Shown: positions 1-10,500, numbered from the stretch's first letter. The stretch: 64,000 bases of DNA from JAVJSD01 sp040219575 (GCA_040219575.1 JAVJSD010000063.1:90975-154974); one strand, 5' to 3'. A program made the numbers and translations. Notes: a model not told the origin generated them from the letters alone.

Positions 1-61
1 CGCCGCCGCAACTGGGGCAGGTGAGTGAAGCTCCCGACTCGTTGGACTGCTCACCGTGCAT
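1..61 (-). CDS. Zinc-ribbon protein, N-terminal fragment cut by window edge
   Basis: An ATG at 61 reading toward base 1 gives 20 residues before the window ends. They finish in CPSCGG, the first half of a C-x-x-C zinc knuckle. The start lies 12 bases after the stop of the small membrane protein at 74-202, so the two may be co-transcribed. The zinc-ribbon opening resembles that of the protein at 349-879 (CPNCGS). Nothing beyond the ribbon can be seen, so no function is assigned. Confidence 0.5.
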   Translation of the reverse strand, partial: MHGEQSNESGASLTCPSCGG

Positions 62-73
62 GTCCGCGCTCGC

Positions 74-202
74 TCAGACGAGTTGGGCGTCGATCGTCTT
101 CTCTTTCGAGATCTGCAGCCCGCCGCGCAGCGTCTGCACGCCGGCGAACACGAAGATTCCCCCCACAATCACAAACGCGGCGATCGCCGGCCGCCCACCC
201 AT
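74..202 (-). CDS. Small single-pass membrane protein (42 aa)
   Basis: The reading frame starts with ATG at 202 and stops with TGA at 74-76. It encodes a 42-residue protein with one hydrophobic segment (about residues 5-22, AFVIVGGIFVFAGVQTL) followed by a charged tail. A GAGG-like ribosome-binding site lies about a dozen bases upstream. It sits between two zinc-ribbon genes on the same strand. Its size and shape suit a small inner-membrane protein, but no family was recognised and a chance frame cannot be excluded. Confidence 0.45.
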   Translation of the reverse strand: MGGRPAIAAFVIVGGIFVFAGVQTLRGGLQISKEKTIDAQLV

Positions 203-348
203 GATGCACCTGCCTCAAGGAAGTCGTCGTCCTTTTGCGTTTGATGATAGCCTCTGCTCGGACGAACTCAATCCTGCCTCGCAACACCTCGACAGTGAGT
301 ATCGCCGCCAGTCGGTCTCGACAATCCATACGCCGCGCCGCCTATGAT

Positions 349-879
349 CTAAGCAGCAGTCAACGCGGCTCGCAGCAATCCGAGGACCAACAGCAGTGCA
401 AGAATCGACCAGGGAATCGCTCCCAGGGCGAGGCCCAGTCGGAGCCGCGATCCGGCCGCCTGAAACGACTCCGCGAATTCGCTGTACGGCGAGAACGCGC
501 GGGCGTGGCGGAGTTGGGTGAACTCGTTGTTCAGTCGTCGCCATCGCGCGTAGTGATAGGCGACCCAGGGCAGCACGGCCAACCAAAGAGGCGTTCCCAG
601 ACCAAACGCCAGCATCAACAGGCAGAGCCCGACGATCAACTTCGCATTCAGCGAATTCGCCGAAGCGATGACCGACATCGCCCGACCTTCCGCTTCCTCC
701 GTCAATTCGGAAACGGACGGCTCATTTGGTGAACCGTAGGGATTGCCCTGCTCATGCGAAGCGCCGTCGCTTCGATCCGACGCGGCGAACCGAGGGTGAA
801 CTTGCAAGCGGTAACCGCAGACGACGCAATCCGCCGCGTCCACCGCCATCGCCGAACCGCAATTTGGACACGCACTCAT
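349..879 (-). CDS. Zinc-ribbon membrane protein, function unknown
   Basis: This 176-residue protein opens with a two-knuckle zinc ribbon (CPNCGS at 4-9 and CVVCGY about residues 18-23). A polar linker rich in Ser, Glu and Pro follows, then two strongly hydrophobic stretches (about 82-103 and 151-173). The zinc ribbon is expected on the cytoplasmic side, with the hydrophobic pair as a membrane anchor. Many planctomycete proteins of unknown role share this plan. It ends about 150 bases before the small membrane gene at 74-202 on the same strand. No catalytic motif is visible. Confidence 0.75.
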   Translation of the reverse strand: MSACPNCGSAMAVDAADCVVCGYRLQVHPRFAASDRSDGASHEQGNPYGSPNEPSVSELTEEAEGRAMSVIASANSLNAKLIVGLCLLMLAFGLGTPLWLAVLPWVAYHYARWRRLNNEFTQLRHARAFSPYSEFAESFQAAGSRLRLGLALGAIPWSILALLLVLGLLRAALTAA

Positions 880-979
880 GGAGGTAGCGGATCCCGATGA
901 CTGATCCTTCTCGTCGCCGGCCCGAGCGCACTCGTACTCCTGGCCAGTGTGATTGGGCGCGTTGAATTAGGCCACTTGT

Positions 980-1248
980 GTAGGCCAGAATCAAGGCGTT
1001 GATCGTCAGGCGATTACTGACGGCCCCTGCATTGGCTCCGCCTGCTCGGGCGGCCTCGGCTTGGCTTACTCTCCATTCGGCAATGGGCCGCTCGTACTGC
1101 TCGTAGGTCTCTGGGCTGCCGTAGACGCCGAGGTAGTGATCTTTGCCGTCGATGCGGACGACCGCCGACCCGAGGCTCGATGACGATAGTGGGACGGGAC
1201 TCTACCTGATCTGCGTGGCGTTGGCGGCTCCTTGGTTCTCAGGGATTC
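980..1248 (-). pseudogene. Decayed phage-type integrase, N-terminal remnant with frameshift
   Basis: Read on the minus strand, one frame gives SGRVPSHYRHRASG. After the loss of about one base near 1165-1172, the next frame gives SAVVRIDGKDHYLGVYGSPETY, then IAEW and LTINALILAY. This order (basic stretch, YRHHKASGQAVV-like, DGKDHYLG, LTV-ELI-AY) is the N-terminal DNA-binding region of the tyrosine recombinases common in planctomycete genomes. Similarity stops near 980, and the whole catalytic domain with its R-H-R-Y residues is absent. The fragment lies on the 3' side of tRNA-Arg, where an integrase would sit after tRNA-directed insertion. The family call is from memory of the motif. Confidence 0.65.
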
Positions 1249-1342
1249 TCCGTAGATTACGGAGGAAACGCGAGTCTCAAGGCCGCGCTGCCCGACACGG
1301 GCAGGTACGCTAAATCGAGCGTTCAGCGTAGTTTAGAAGAAG

Positions 1343-1417
<75 letters not shown>

Positions 1418-1711
1418 CAGTTCTAAATCTCGTTTTGGCAATCGCTTAGGAAGTTCCGCCGGGAGATGCGTGGTGAATGCGCCGCCGTCCGACGAGCCTC
1501 GATTCCGACGAGCCTCGATGCGGACTGCCAGTCTGTGGGCCTATTGTAGCAACTCGGTCGGCGAAGGGAAGTTGGCTCGATTGCCGGTCCCGTCTTGATT
1601 CTGCATGGTTCGAGCACGTTGCCGAACCCCTTGCGCAAGGAGGTGCGGCGTTCATTGAGCCGAACCATTGCTCGGGCGTCGTGTTTTTATCGGCAACAGC
1701 GGTCGGGGGGT

Positions 1712-2212
1712 TTAGCCCGTCGGGTATTGCCGGCAGTATTCGTAGAGGGCCATGGCGGCGGCCGTGGCGACATTGTAGCTCAGCGGGCGGCCGTAAACGG
1801 GGATTTCCACGGCGTGGTCGAGCAGGCGCAGCACGTCGTCTTCGATTCCCAGCCGTTCGTGGCCCAGCACCAGCACCGCCCGCCGCGGAAACGCGAAGTG
1901 GTGCAGATCCTGCGATTGGTCGGTCTGCTCCAGCCCGATAAGGGCGTAGCCCTCTTCCTTCAAACGAGCCAACACCGGCGGTAGGCTGCGATGCACGTCG
2001 AGCTGGATATGCTCCAGCGCGTCGCGGGCGATTTCTCGATCGACCTTCGCCGCCCCCGCCGCGATCACGCGCGGCACGCCGCAGCATCCCGCCGCCCGTA
2101 CGATGCGCGACAGGTTGACTTTGCTGCGCATCGGCGGGCAGGCCACGATCAACTCACGGGGCTGCGCGAGTTGCGTGGGCGGCTTGTGGCGAATGTGTGT
2201 GAAACGGGGCAT
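1712..2212 (-). CDS. TrmH/SpoU family RNA 2'-O-methyltransferase
   Basis: At 166 residues this is a minimal SPOUT methyltransferase, predicted to methylate a ribose 2'-O in tRNA or rRNA using S-adenosylmethionine. The three family motifs are present: motif 1 around KVNLSRIVRAAGCCGVPRV, motif 2 VLVLGHERLGI, and motif 3 IPVYGRPLSYNVATAAAM. The last two form the knotted cofactor site, with the Asn of SYNV in the conserved position. There is no N-terminal RNA-binding extension, unlike TrmH proper or RlmB. The specific nucleotide target cannot be read from sequence. The gene appears to be a single transcription unit. Confidence 0.9.
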   Translation of the reverse strand: MPRFTHIRHKPPTQLAQPRELIVACPPMRSKVNLSRIVRAAGCCGVPRVIAAGAAKVDREIARDALEHIQLDVHRSLPPVLARLKEEGYALIGLEQTDQSQDLHHFAFPRRAVLVLGHERLGIEDDVLRLLDHAVEIPVYGRPLSYNVATAAAMALYEYCRQYPTG

Positions 2213-2311
2213 CGGCTCGGCGACGACTCAGCGACAATGTGAGACGGAGACCACACGATTATAAACCGCGCGCGTCGCTCATGCGGCAGGGCGCGAATCA
2301 GTCGGACTGAA

Positions 2312-2836
2312 TCACGTCGAGCTGTCCAATTCGATTTCCCAAATGTCGGCGACGAACTCCGGAATCACCTCGCAGGACGCGCGGCGATCGGCCCAGTCGA
2401 GAACCTCCCGGCTTCGCGCGACGTCGGTGCAGAGCCGGTGCGGCAGCGGCGTGATCCCCACGCGGCCGAGGTCGAGACGGTCGGCGTCCCAGCAGGTCTG
2501 AATCGTCACGTCGTCGTGGGTCCGCTCGTGCGTATGCCCCTTGCAGGCCCGATACAGAAGGCGGAACTGGTCATCGCCGAGCTGAAACACGTGCCCCCAC
2601 AACTCGGCGGCGAAATCGGCGGCCCGCTGACCGTGCAGGGGATCGGCCGCCTCGCTTTGGCGGCGGGAGTCGTGCAGCACGGCGAACAGCGACACGACCG
2701 TCGCGTCGGCGCCCGACTCCTCGGCCACGCGGAGGCCGTTCTCCAACACGCGCGCCCAGTGAGCGACGCCGTGCGGACCATCGAGCGGCAGCGAGTATTC
2801 GTCGAGCACGGCTTGCAGAATGGGTTTGAGATTCAT
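2312..2836 (-). CDS. HD-domain phosphohydrolase-like protein
   Basis: This 174-residue protein has the ordered metal ligands of an HD domain. They are a His in GVAHWARV (about residue 26), the HD pair in FAVLHDSRR (about 55-56), a His in the ACKGHTHE helix, and the late Asp in CWDADRLDLGRVG. Such proteins usually hydrolyse phosphate esters or nucleotides with a divalent metal. The DADRLDLGRVG ending is typical of small stand-alone HD proteins of unknown substrate. No signal peptide is present, so it should be cytoplasmic. It is transcribed divergently from the symporter at 3026, with a short hairpin in the gap. Confidence 0.85.
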   Translation of the reverse strand: MNLKPILQAVLDEYSLPLDGPHGVAHWARVLENGLRVAEESGADATVVSLFAVLHDSRRQSEAADPLHGQRAADFAAELWGHVFQLGDDQFRLLYRACKGHTHERTHDDVTIQTCWDADRLDLGRVGITPLPHRLCTDVARSREVLDWADRRASCEVIPEFVADIWEIELDSST

Positions 2837-2886
2837 GAGGTGCTGTGCGACTGGCGAATCCGTCGGGAGCGTCCAACAGGTTGTCT

Positions 2887-2905
2887 GGCAGGCAGGATGC
2901 CTGCC
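2887..2905. repeat. Small palindromic repeat (GGCAGGCA / TGCCTGCC)
   Basis: Eight-base arms separated by three bases form a perfect hairpin, followed by CTACG. It lies between two divergent genes, so it is not placed as an ordinary terminator. I recall that 'GGCAGGATGCCTGCCCTACG' palindromes recur between genes in planctomycete genomes; copy number here cannot be counted beyond this window. Confidence 0.55.
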
Positions 2906-3025
2906 CTACGTGGCTTTCTATCGCGCCGCCGACGGGGCGGCTACAATGCCGCTCCTCGTCGCGATTGCAGGTGAACGTTCACTGTACATGCGACCGACGA
3001 GCACATCCGTCTTTCACGCTTTGCC

Positions 3026-4597
3026 ATGCATCCGCTCGATTTCGCCGCCATCGCCGTCTATCTGCTCGTGATCCTCGCCCTGGGCGTGGTGTTCGGGCGG
3101 CATCAGTCGCGGCGGGAGTTCTTCATGGCCGGGCGGTCGATGGGTTGGCTGACGGTCGGGCTGAGCGTGATGGCGACGCTGTTTTCCTCGAACAGTTTCG
3201 TATTCTATCCCTCGGCCGCCTTCGGCGAGAGCCTGCGGATCGGGCTGTCGCTGGTGGCGTTCACATTGATGACGCCGATCGTCATCTGGGTGTTCATCCC
3301 GGTCTATGCGCGGCTCAATGTGGAGACGGCCTACGAGTATCTGGAGAAGCGGTTTCACGTTTCGGTTCGCGCGCTGGCCAGCGGCTTGTTTGTGCTGTTG
3401 CGGATTGGCTGGATGGCCTCGGCGACGTACGCGGCGTCGGTGGTGGTGGCCAACGTGGCGGGCGTCTCGCAGGTGACGGTCATCGTCGCCCTGGGGACCG
3501 CTTCGATCGGATACACCATGCTCGGCGGACTGCGGGCGGTGATGTGGACCGACGTCGTGCAGTTCTTCGTGTTCGCCACCACAATCTTCGCCACGTTGGC
3601 GTTGATTCTGATGCAAGGCGACACGACGGTCACGGAGGTATTCCATACGTACTTCGACGGCCGTGAAGGCCTAGTGGTCGATTTCACCCCGTCGATGACC
3701 CTCAGCAACGGGAGTTGGGTGATCCTGATCGGCGTCTTCCTCGAGGGATTGTCGGCCTTCGGCGTCGACCAGGTGGCGGTGCAGCGCTACCTCTCGGCGC
3801 GCTCCGAGCGGACGTCGCAATTGGGGGCCGCCTTGAATCTGGGGGCGATGTGGTTTGTGCTGCCGGCCTTGCTGATGATCGGCGTCGGCCTGTACGCCTA
3901 CTTCACGCATCATCCCTCGGAACTGGGCGAGGGGAGCCTGGCGGAGATCTTCGCCAATCATCCCAAGCCGAAAGACTTCGCCGACGAGGCGATGCCGACC
4001 TTCGCCCGACTGCACTTTCCACCGGGACTGGCGGGACTATTCCTGGCGGCGTTGATGGCGGCGATCATGTCGAGCATCGATTCCGGCATCCACAGCGTCA
4101 CCACGGCGTTGACGGTCGATTTTCGCGATCGGCTGTTGCCGCAATTGCGCCCGCGGACGCCGCGGGGTGAATTGATTTTTATCCGCTCGACGGTCGTGGT
4201 CATCGGGGCGCTGGCGATCACGCTGGCCTGTTTCGTCGAGCCCCTTGGCAACGTGTTCGACATCGGCAAGAAACTGACCGCGGCCTTTGGCGGCCCGCTG
4301 TTGGCGATCTTCATCCTGGCGCTGTTCTCCCGACGGGCGACGTCGCTGGGCGTGCTGGTGAGCGTAGCGGCCGCCACTGGGACGACGCTGTACCTGATGT
4401 ACTCTCAAACGGAATGGTTCTCGGTCTGGTTCTGGCCCGTCGGTTTCGGACTGGCCCTGGTGTTGGGATTTGTGCTGAGCTTTCTCCAGGCGGAGCGTCC
4501 GACAAAGTACACTTACTGGCAAATCATCCGCAAACCCCCGAAGAAAGGGTTCGATGAGATTCCACGAGATGACTTCGGCCCGCCTGGCGTCGATTGA
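3026..4597 (+). CDS. Sodium:solute symporter family (SSF) transporter
   Basis: The 523-residue protein is the usual length for this family. It has a chain of about thirteen hydrophobic segments beginning at residue 5. Family features include the early FFMAGRSMGWLTVGLSVMAT segment, where the core fold begins. Later come AALMAAIMSSIDSGIHSVTT, the Na2-site helix with its Ser-Ser-Asp pattern, and IGKKLTAAFGGPLLAIFILAL. It should sit in the cytoplasmic membrane and import a small organic solute with sodium. The 3' end overlaps the next gene, a creatininase-family hydrolase, by 44 bases. This suggests that the imported compound, or a product of it, is an amide or lactam handled by that enzyme; the link is inferred. 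Confidence 0.9.
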   Translation: MHPLDFAAIAVYLLVILALGVVFGRHQSRREFFMAGRSMGWLTVGLSVMATLFSSNSFVFYPSAAFGESLRIGLSLVAFTLMTPIVIWVFIPVYARLNVETAYEYLEKRFHVSVRALASGLFVLLRIGWMASATYAASVVVANVAGVSQVTVIVALGTASIGYTMLGGLRAVMWTDVVQFFVFATTIFATLALILMQGDTTVTEVFHTYFDGREGLVVDFTPSMTLSNGSWVILIGVFLEGLSAFGVDQVAVQRYLSARSERTSQLGAALNLGAMWFVLPALLMIGVGLYAYFTHHPSELGEGSLAEIFANHPKPKDFADEAMPTFARLHFPPGLAGLFLAALMAAIMSSIDSGIHSVTTALTVDFRDRLLPQLRPRTPRGELIFIRSTVVVIGALAITLACFVEPLGNVFDIGKKLTAAFGGPLLAIFILALFSRRATSLGVLVSVAAATGTTLYLMYSQTEWFSVWFWPVGFGLALVLGFVLSFLQAERPTKYTYWQIIRKPPKKGFDEIPRDDFGPPGVD

Positions 4598-5336
4598 CCG
4601 CGTTCAAACCGTCGCGGTGGTTCCGATCGCCGCCGTCGAGCAACACGGCCCGCATATGCCGACGGGCACCGACTACTTCCTGTGCACGGCGGTGGTCGAG
4701 GCGCTCGAGACGCGACGACCGCACAACGTGCTGCTGACGCCCACTTTGTGGCTGGGCGCCAGTTCCCATCACCTGCGGTACGGTGCAACGCTCGACGCGG
4801 GGCTCGACAACTACGTCGCCACGCTGTGCGACGTCGGCCAGTCGCTGCTGGACGACGGATTCCGGCGAGTGCTGTTCGTCAACGGTCACGGCGGCAACGT
4901 CGATCCGTTGCGCGTGGCGCTGCGGCAGTTGCAGCCCGCCTATCCCGACGCATTGTTGGCGGGAGGCTCCTATTGGTCCGTAGCCGACGACTGCATTCGA
5001 GACGTGTTGGAGGGCGACCACAAATTCGTGGGACACGCCTGTGAGTTCGAAACCTCGATGATGCTGCACGTGCGGCCGGAGCTGGTCGCGCGGGAGTTGC
5101 TCGCCGACGCGGGGCAGCTGGTGACCGACAACATCGACGGCGTGTTCGTCAGTCGCGACATGCGGCAGCGCACACGACAGGGCTACACCGGCCGCCCCGA
5201 TCTGGCGACCGCCGAGAAGGGGAAGCTGCTGCTCGACGGCGTCGTCGACCGGTTGGCGACGCTGTTGGAGAAACTCCTTGCCGAACCGTTGGCGGCGGAC
5301 TACGAGGACTTTGTCGGCGACGAGGACGGATCATGA
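4554..5336 (+). CDS. Creatininase-family metal-dependent amidohydrolase
   Basis: This 260-residue protein carries the metal-binding signatures of the creatininase fold. EQHGPHMPTGTD (residues 29-40) supplies Glu, His and Asp ligands. VLFVNGHGGNVDP supplies the central His, and GHACEFETSMML the late Glu. Members hydrolyse cyclic or linear amides such as creatinine, or act on formamide intermediates in cofactor biosynthesis. The start at 4554 gives the common opening M-R-F-H-E-M-T and places it inside the symporter's last codons. Translation is therefore probably coupled. The exact substrate is unknown. Confidence 0.88.
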   Translation: MRFHEMTSARLASIDRVQTVAVVPIAAVEQHGPHMPTGTDYFLCTAVVEALETRRPHNVLLTPTLWLGASSHHLRYGATLDAGLDNYVATLCDVGQSLLDDGFRRVLFVNGHGGNVDPLRVALRQLQPAYPDALLAGGSYWSVADDCIRDVLEGDHKFVGHACEFETSMMLHVRPELVARELLADAGQLVTDNIDGVFVSRDMRQRTRQGYTGRPDLATAEKGKLLLDGVVDRLATLLEKLLAEPLAADYEDFVGDEDGS

Positions 5337-5514
5337 CGCGGCATCTTCAGTCCTCGCTGACGCAACAGGTTCGCTGAGTGCGTTGCGACAGCAAGGGGGA
5401 GTCATTTCGGCAGAACGATGTCGTCCGTTTCCCGCGAGGTTCGATCCAGGGTAGATTGGGTATCGACCTGGACGGGCGATGGCGCCCCGCCGCCGATCAA
5501 CGAGCGAGGAAACG

Positions 5515-7503
5515 ATGCAAATCGAATTCGACCGACTGCGCAAGCCAGTTTTACTCTTGGCCTGCGCGATCTTGCTGGGCGCGGCCGGCGACGCTCGATC
5601 GCAATCGTCGCCGCCGCAGGACGCCAAGCCGGGTTTCCGCCAGCCGGATCGCGAGGCGTTTCCCGACCTCTATGTCTGGACGGATACCTGCAATGTGTAC
5701 GTGTTGCGCGAGGGCGACGCGGCGCTGCTGATCGATCTCGGCGACGGAAGTCTGCTGCCGCAACTCGAAAGAATCGGCGTCAAGCGCGTCGAGTGGCTGC
5801 TGCTGACGCATCATCACCGTGAACAGTGCCAGGGAATCGATCGCCTCGATCGCGAGGCGACCAAGGTGGCGGCGCCGGAGGCCGAGCGGGAACTACTGGA
5901 GAAGCCGACCGAGTTTCGCAAGTGGCGCCCCACGCTGGGCGACAAGTACTCGGTCTACGGCGCCAGCTACGCGCGGCCGCCAAGTCGGCCGATTGTGCTC
6001 GACAAGTCGTTCGAGTCAGGCGACGTTTTTAAATGGGGCGGCTACGAATTGCATTGCCTCTCGACGCCGGGACACTCGCCCGGAAGCATGACGTACGTGC
6101 TGCGCAGGGGCGGCAAAACGATCGCCTTCACGGGCGGCGTGATGCATAACGGGGCCCGGATGACGACCTGGTTCGATACGGAATGGGACTACGGCTTCGC
6201 CAAGGGCGTCGATACGCTGATCGCGTCGGTCGAAAGTCTTCTCGAGGAGAATCTCGACCTGGCATTGCCTTCGCAGGGACCCACGATTCGCAATGCACAC
6301 GCTCAACTCGCAACGTATCGCGACAAGCTCACCGCGTTCCGCCAAAGCTACGTCCGCGGCTACAACGTATTCGACTCGACGGAAGAGCAGCGCGACGCGA
6401 TCTCCAAACCGACCGCCGTGCCGCTGATCAATCAGGTGACGCCGCACCTGTACAAGCTGAGCCACAAAACCAAGGGCAAGAACTTCGCCATCATCATTTC
6501 CGACAGCGGCCGGGGGCTGATCCTCGACTGTGGGCTGTTCCCCGAAGCGATGCTCGACGAAATCATCGTCGGCCTGCGGGAGCACATGGGCCTGAAGCAG
6601 ATCGACGCATTTTGGATCTCGCACATGCACGGCGATCATTTCCTGCTCGGCCCAACGCTCAAGCGGAAGTACGGCGCCGAAGCATGGACGCTCGACCGGA
6701 TCGTCGACAAGTGCGAACATCCGCGGCGCTACGACTACGCCGCCCTGGTGTCGGCCTATCGCGACGGTTTCGACGGCATGAAGATCGAAAAGGCCTTTCG
6801 CGACGGCGAAACTGTCGAGTGGGAAGGCTACACGATCCACGTCGACTGGATGCCGGGACAGACCGAATTCGGCTGCTGCCTGTGGCTCGAGCTCGACGGC
6901 AAGCGAATCGCCTTCACGGGCGACAACCTGTTCGGCGACGCGCAGGACGAGAAGCAGAACGGCCACGAGGCGGTGGTCGCCCGCAACAGCGCCATCTTCG
7001 AGGAGGGATACTACCTGGGCAGCAAGTACCTCAAACAGCTGAAGCCCGACATCGTCATGGGAAGCCACTCCTACGTGATGCACGATCCGGCGGCGTTTCT
7101 GGCGCGGTACCACGCGTGGTCGAAGGAGATTATTGCGTTGTATCGCGGCTTGCTCCCGGATGAGGACTACGAGTATCTGTTCGACCCCTACTGGGTGTCC
7201 GCCTATCCCTACCGCGTCGATCTCAGCCAGCGCGATTCCCAGACGGTGACGGTCACGGTCCGCAACTTCCGCAATGCTCCGCAACGTCACCGCGTCGCAC
7301 TGAAGCCGCCTCCCGGCGTGACCGCCACACCGGCCGTGCTGGAGGGAACCGTCGAGGCGGAAAGCCGCGAAGCGTACGAGGTGCAACTCCGCGTCGACCG
7401 CTCAACAGTTCCAGCGGGCGTGCAGATCGTTCCTTTCGACATCACGCTCGACGGAAGGCGCTACGGCGAGATGTTCGACTTTCTCATCAAGGCGCGGGAG
7501 TAG
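5515..7503 (+). CDS. Secreted protein with two metallo-beta-lactamase folds
   Basis: The chosen ATG at 5515 follows a GAGGA ribosome-binding site and gives a signal peptide (PVLLLACAILLGAAGDARS). The mature protein of about 630 residues has two MBL domains. In the first, the metal motif reads LTHHHREQ (residues 98-104); the Asp-His of H-x-H-x-D-H are replaced by Glu-Gln, so metal binding there is doubtful. The second, WISHMHGDHFLLG, is complete and is followed by TDFGCC-like and IAFTGDNLFGD strands. A C-terminal beta-sandwich region (after about 560) resembles NPCBM/NEW2-type tails. Substrate unknown; likely a periplasmic hydrolase. Confidence 0.85.
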   Translation: MQIEFDRLRKPVLLLACAILLGAAGDARSQSSPPQDAKPGFRQPDREAFPDLYVWTDTCNVYVLREGDAALLIDLGDGSLLPQLERIGVKRVEWLLLTHHHREQCQGIDRLDREATKVAAPEAERELLEKPTEFRKWRPTLGDKYSVYGASYARPPSRPIVLDKSFESGDVFKWGGYELHCLSTPGHSPGSMTYVLRRGGKTIAFTGGVMHNGARMTTWFDTEWDYGFAKGVDTLIASVESLLEENLDLALPSQGPTIRNAHAQLATYRDKLTAFRQSYVRGYNVFDSTEEQRDAISKPTAVPLINQVTPHLYKLSHKTKGKNFAIIISDSGRGLILDCGLFPEAMLDEIIVGLREHMGLKQIDAFWISHMHGDHFLLGPTLKRKYGAEAWTLDRIVDKCEHPRRYDYAALVSAYRDGFDGMKIEKAFRDGETVEWEGYTIHVDWMPGQTEFGCCLWLELDGKRIAFTGDNLFGDAQDEKQNGHEAVVARNSAIFEEGYYLGSKYLKQLKPDIVMGSHSYVMHDPAAFLARYHAWSKEIIALYRGLLPDEDYEYLFDPYWVSAYPYRVDLSQRDSQTVTVTVRNFRNAPQRHRVALKPPPGVTATPAVLEGTVEAESREAYEVQLRVDRSTVPAGVQIVPFDITLDGRRYGEMFDFLIKARE

Positions 7504-7545
7504 GGAATAGATCGAAGCTTTGTCTCGATCGCAATGGTCGGACGA

Positions 7546-10500
7546 TCAGTTCGCCCATTCGTCGAGCAGTTCCAGCAGGGCCTGGTCGTTGTCGTCGTCG
7601 GCCGTCGCGCCGCCGATGAGCAGGTCGCGTCCGCGGCCTCCCAGCAGCCAGTCCCGGCCTAAACCGCCGATCAACACGTCGCGCCCGCCGCCGCCGGCGA
7701 GGTAGTCGTCGCCGTCGCCCCCCACGAGTACGTCGTTTCCGGCCATGCCAAACAGACGGTCGCGTCCCGCGCCGCCGCGGACAAGGTCATCGCCCCGACC
7801 GCCGATCAAGAAATCGTCGCCCGCACCTCCGTTGAGGATCGACGGGATGTGGACGCCGCCGGTGAGCGCCACCAGATCGTCTCCGCCGCCGGCGGTCACG
7901 TAGATGCTCGTGATCTGGTCGGCCTCGAAGATTTGAGACCGCCATGGCCACGGCAGAAAGTTGGCGACGACCCGGAGGTGGTTGCGGCCCCAACGCGTGA
8001 CAACGATCTGATCGCCGCCTTCGGTCCCGACGATTTGCAGGACGCCGTTGTTGATCCCGGCGCCGATGACCGCCGCGTCGGTCGTCGCGGAATCGGAGTC
8101 GTCGTCGTCGAGCACCGAGACCGTGATCTCGAACACGCCACCCTGTTGGTAGCTGTGGCCTCCGGAGATTGAGCCGTCGTGCTCGTTGACGACCCCCGCG
8201 GAGGTTGCGCCGTCGCCCCAATGGATGACGGCCGTGTGCACGTCGTCCCCATCCGCGTCGGTGAAGATTGCAGTGATCGTCACGGTTTGACCGGGGAAAA
8301 CCGCCGCTTCCGGCGGGGAGTTCGTCGAGAGCGAGACGATCTCCGGCGGGTGGTTCACGCTCGGCAGGGTGGCAATCGTGATGTACAGCACCCCGGAGAG
8401 CGGCGATATATTGCCGGCGGCGTCTTCCGCGCTGGCGGTGATGCTGTGGACCCCCTCACTCAATTCGCCGCTGGTGATCGTCCAATCTCCCGAAGCGTTG
8501 GCGACCGTGGCCCCTAAAGCCGTCGTCCCCTCCCAGAGCGTAACGAGACTGCCAGGTTCGGCGGCGCCGTGGAACGTGGGTGTGACATCGGACGTGACGT
8601 CGTCGCTGTCGGATTCGCCGGTGTCGCTCGCCGAATCGAGGTCCGGCGTCGATGGCGTCGCGATCGTTGTATCGACGACAATGTCGAGAGCCGACGAGGC
8701 GGGGCTCGTCTGACCGAACAGCGTAACGGTCGCCGTGATCGAATGGACGCCGTCGCCTAGCACACTGCTTGTCAGGCTCCACAATCCCGACACATCAGCG
8801 GTCGTCGTGCCCAGGGACACGACGCCATCGAACACCTCGACAAGCCCTCCGGGGGCCGCCGCGCCCGCGAACGTCGGCGTGTTCTCGAATGTGAGATCGT
8901 CGCCATCGCTCACGCCCGAGTCGCTGGCAGAGACCAGATCCGGCGTTGTCGGGCTGTCGGGAACGTCGTTATCTTCAACCACGGCGGCGACATCCGCGAC
9001 CGCGGCGCCGTCGAAAGTCGCGTCGCTGCTGGCTGAGAGATGTGTGACCATTCCGACGTGCAGTCCTTCAACCGATGCATCGTCAACCGCCGAAACGACG
9101 ACGGTTTGCGGCAGGCTCCAATTGCCGGCGGTGAAAGTAAGCATGGAGACGGAGACGTCGAGTTGAGAGTCGGGCGAGACCGTCACGACAACGTCGCCGC
9201 TGGGCGCCGTCGAGCCGCTCAATACCACGCTGTACGTCGCCGAGCCGCCGTCTTCGGAGACCGCAACACCGGCCGGTTCGATATTGACGGGCGACGCCGT
9301 CGAATACACGACCAGCTTCAAGTCCGTGGGGCTGAACACCGGCCGCAAGAACAGTCCGCCTCCGAGGTCGAGGCCGTTGATCGAACTGAACGAGCCGGTG
9401 CGACTGGCGAACGTCATGACTTGAAACACGTCGCCGGGGCGCGGCGTGAAACCACCGATCAGGCTCACGTTCAACGGACCGCTGAGAGCCGCGCCGCCCG
9501 CGACATGGAGTTGGTCGAAATCAACCCCCGGCTGTCTGCCGCCGAGTTCAATGTTGAGCGTGGCGTTGGCGTAGTCGCCCTCGACAAACAGCGCCCCTGC
9601 GGACATCCCGGGGTTCACACTGCTGTTGGCGTTGGTTGCCGTTACATCAGCCGTGACGTCGCCAGTCCCGAACAAATCGCTGTTGAGGAGCCTCAGCGTG
9701 CCTCCGCCGGTCACTTGTCCGGGAGCCATGTTGGTGAACTCGCCGTTGCTAACGGTCAGCGTGCGACCGGACTCGACGTCGACCGCGCCCTGATTGACGT
9801 AGACGGCGCCCGATTTGTTGAACGTGGTGTTCGCATGCACCTGCAGCAGGCCGTGGTTGTCGATATCGGCCATGACGGTCCGCGATCCTCCAGCGCCGGC
9901 GTTGATAGCGATCGTTCCTTCGTTTTGAACCGAACCGGTCAAGAGCGTCAACGCGGCGGCGCTCGCCGAAGTGGAGTCGAGCATGAGCAGGCCGTGATTG
10001 ACGAACCCACCGGCGGCCGTCACGGTGGCGAACGACCCGCCGCCGGCCGACACGTTGACCGTTTGCGCCGCGGCGATGTCGCCGCTGAGTGTGCTGCTGC
10101 CGCGAAGGTCGAATTCGCCGGCGCCGGTCGAGCTTGCGCCCAGATTCAAGGCCGACGCGATGAGCAGCGGCGCGTCACCGCTTACCGCACCGCCATCGAA
10201 GTTGAACTCGTCGCCGTTCATCGTCAGGCCGCCGTCGATCACGAGCGAGCCGGCCGCTTGCGTGAAGACGCTGCCGGGGCCGAACGTGAGGTCCGCGCCG
10301 GCGGCGATCGTGACCGCGCTGTTGTTGGTGAACTCCCCGCCGCTCTTGCTGAGTTGCGTGCTGCGGTTGAACTGCACGACGCCATTGTTGATCACGTCGG
10401 CGGAGATTTTTCGCTGTCCCGCGGAGGTATCGCTGACGATCAACTGACCTTCGTTGTAGAGCACGCCGCTGGTCACGTTCAGACTGGCGCCGCTGCTTCC

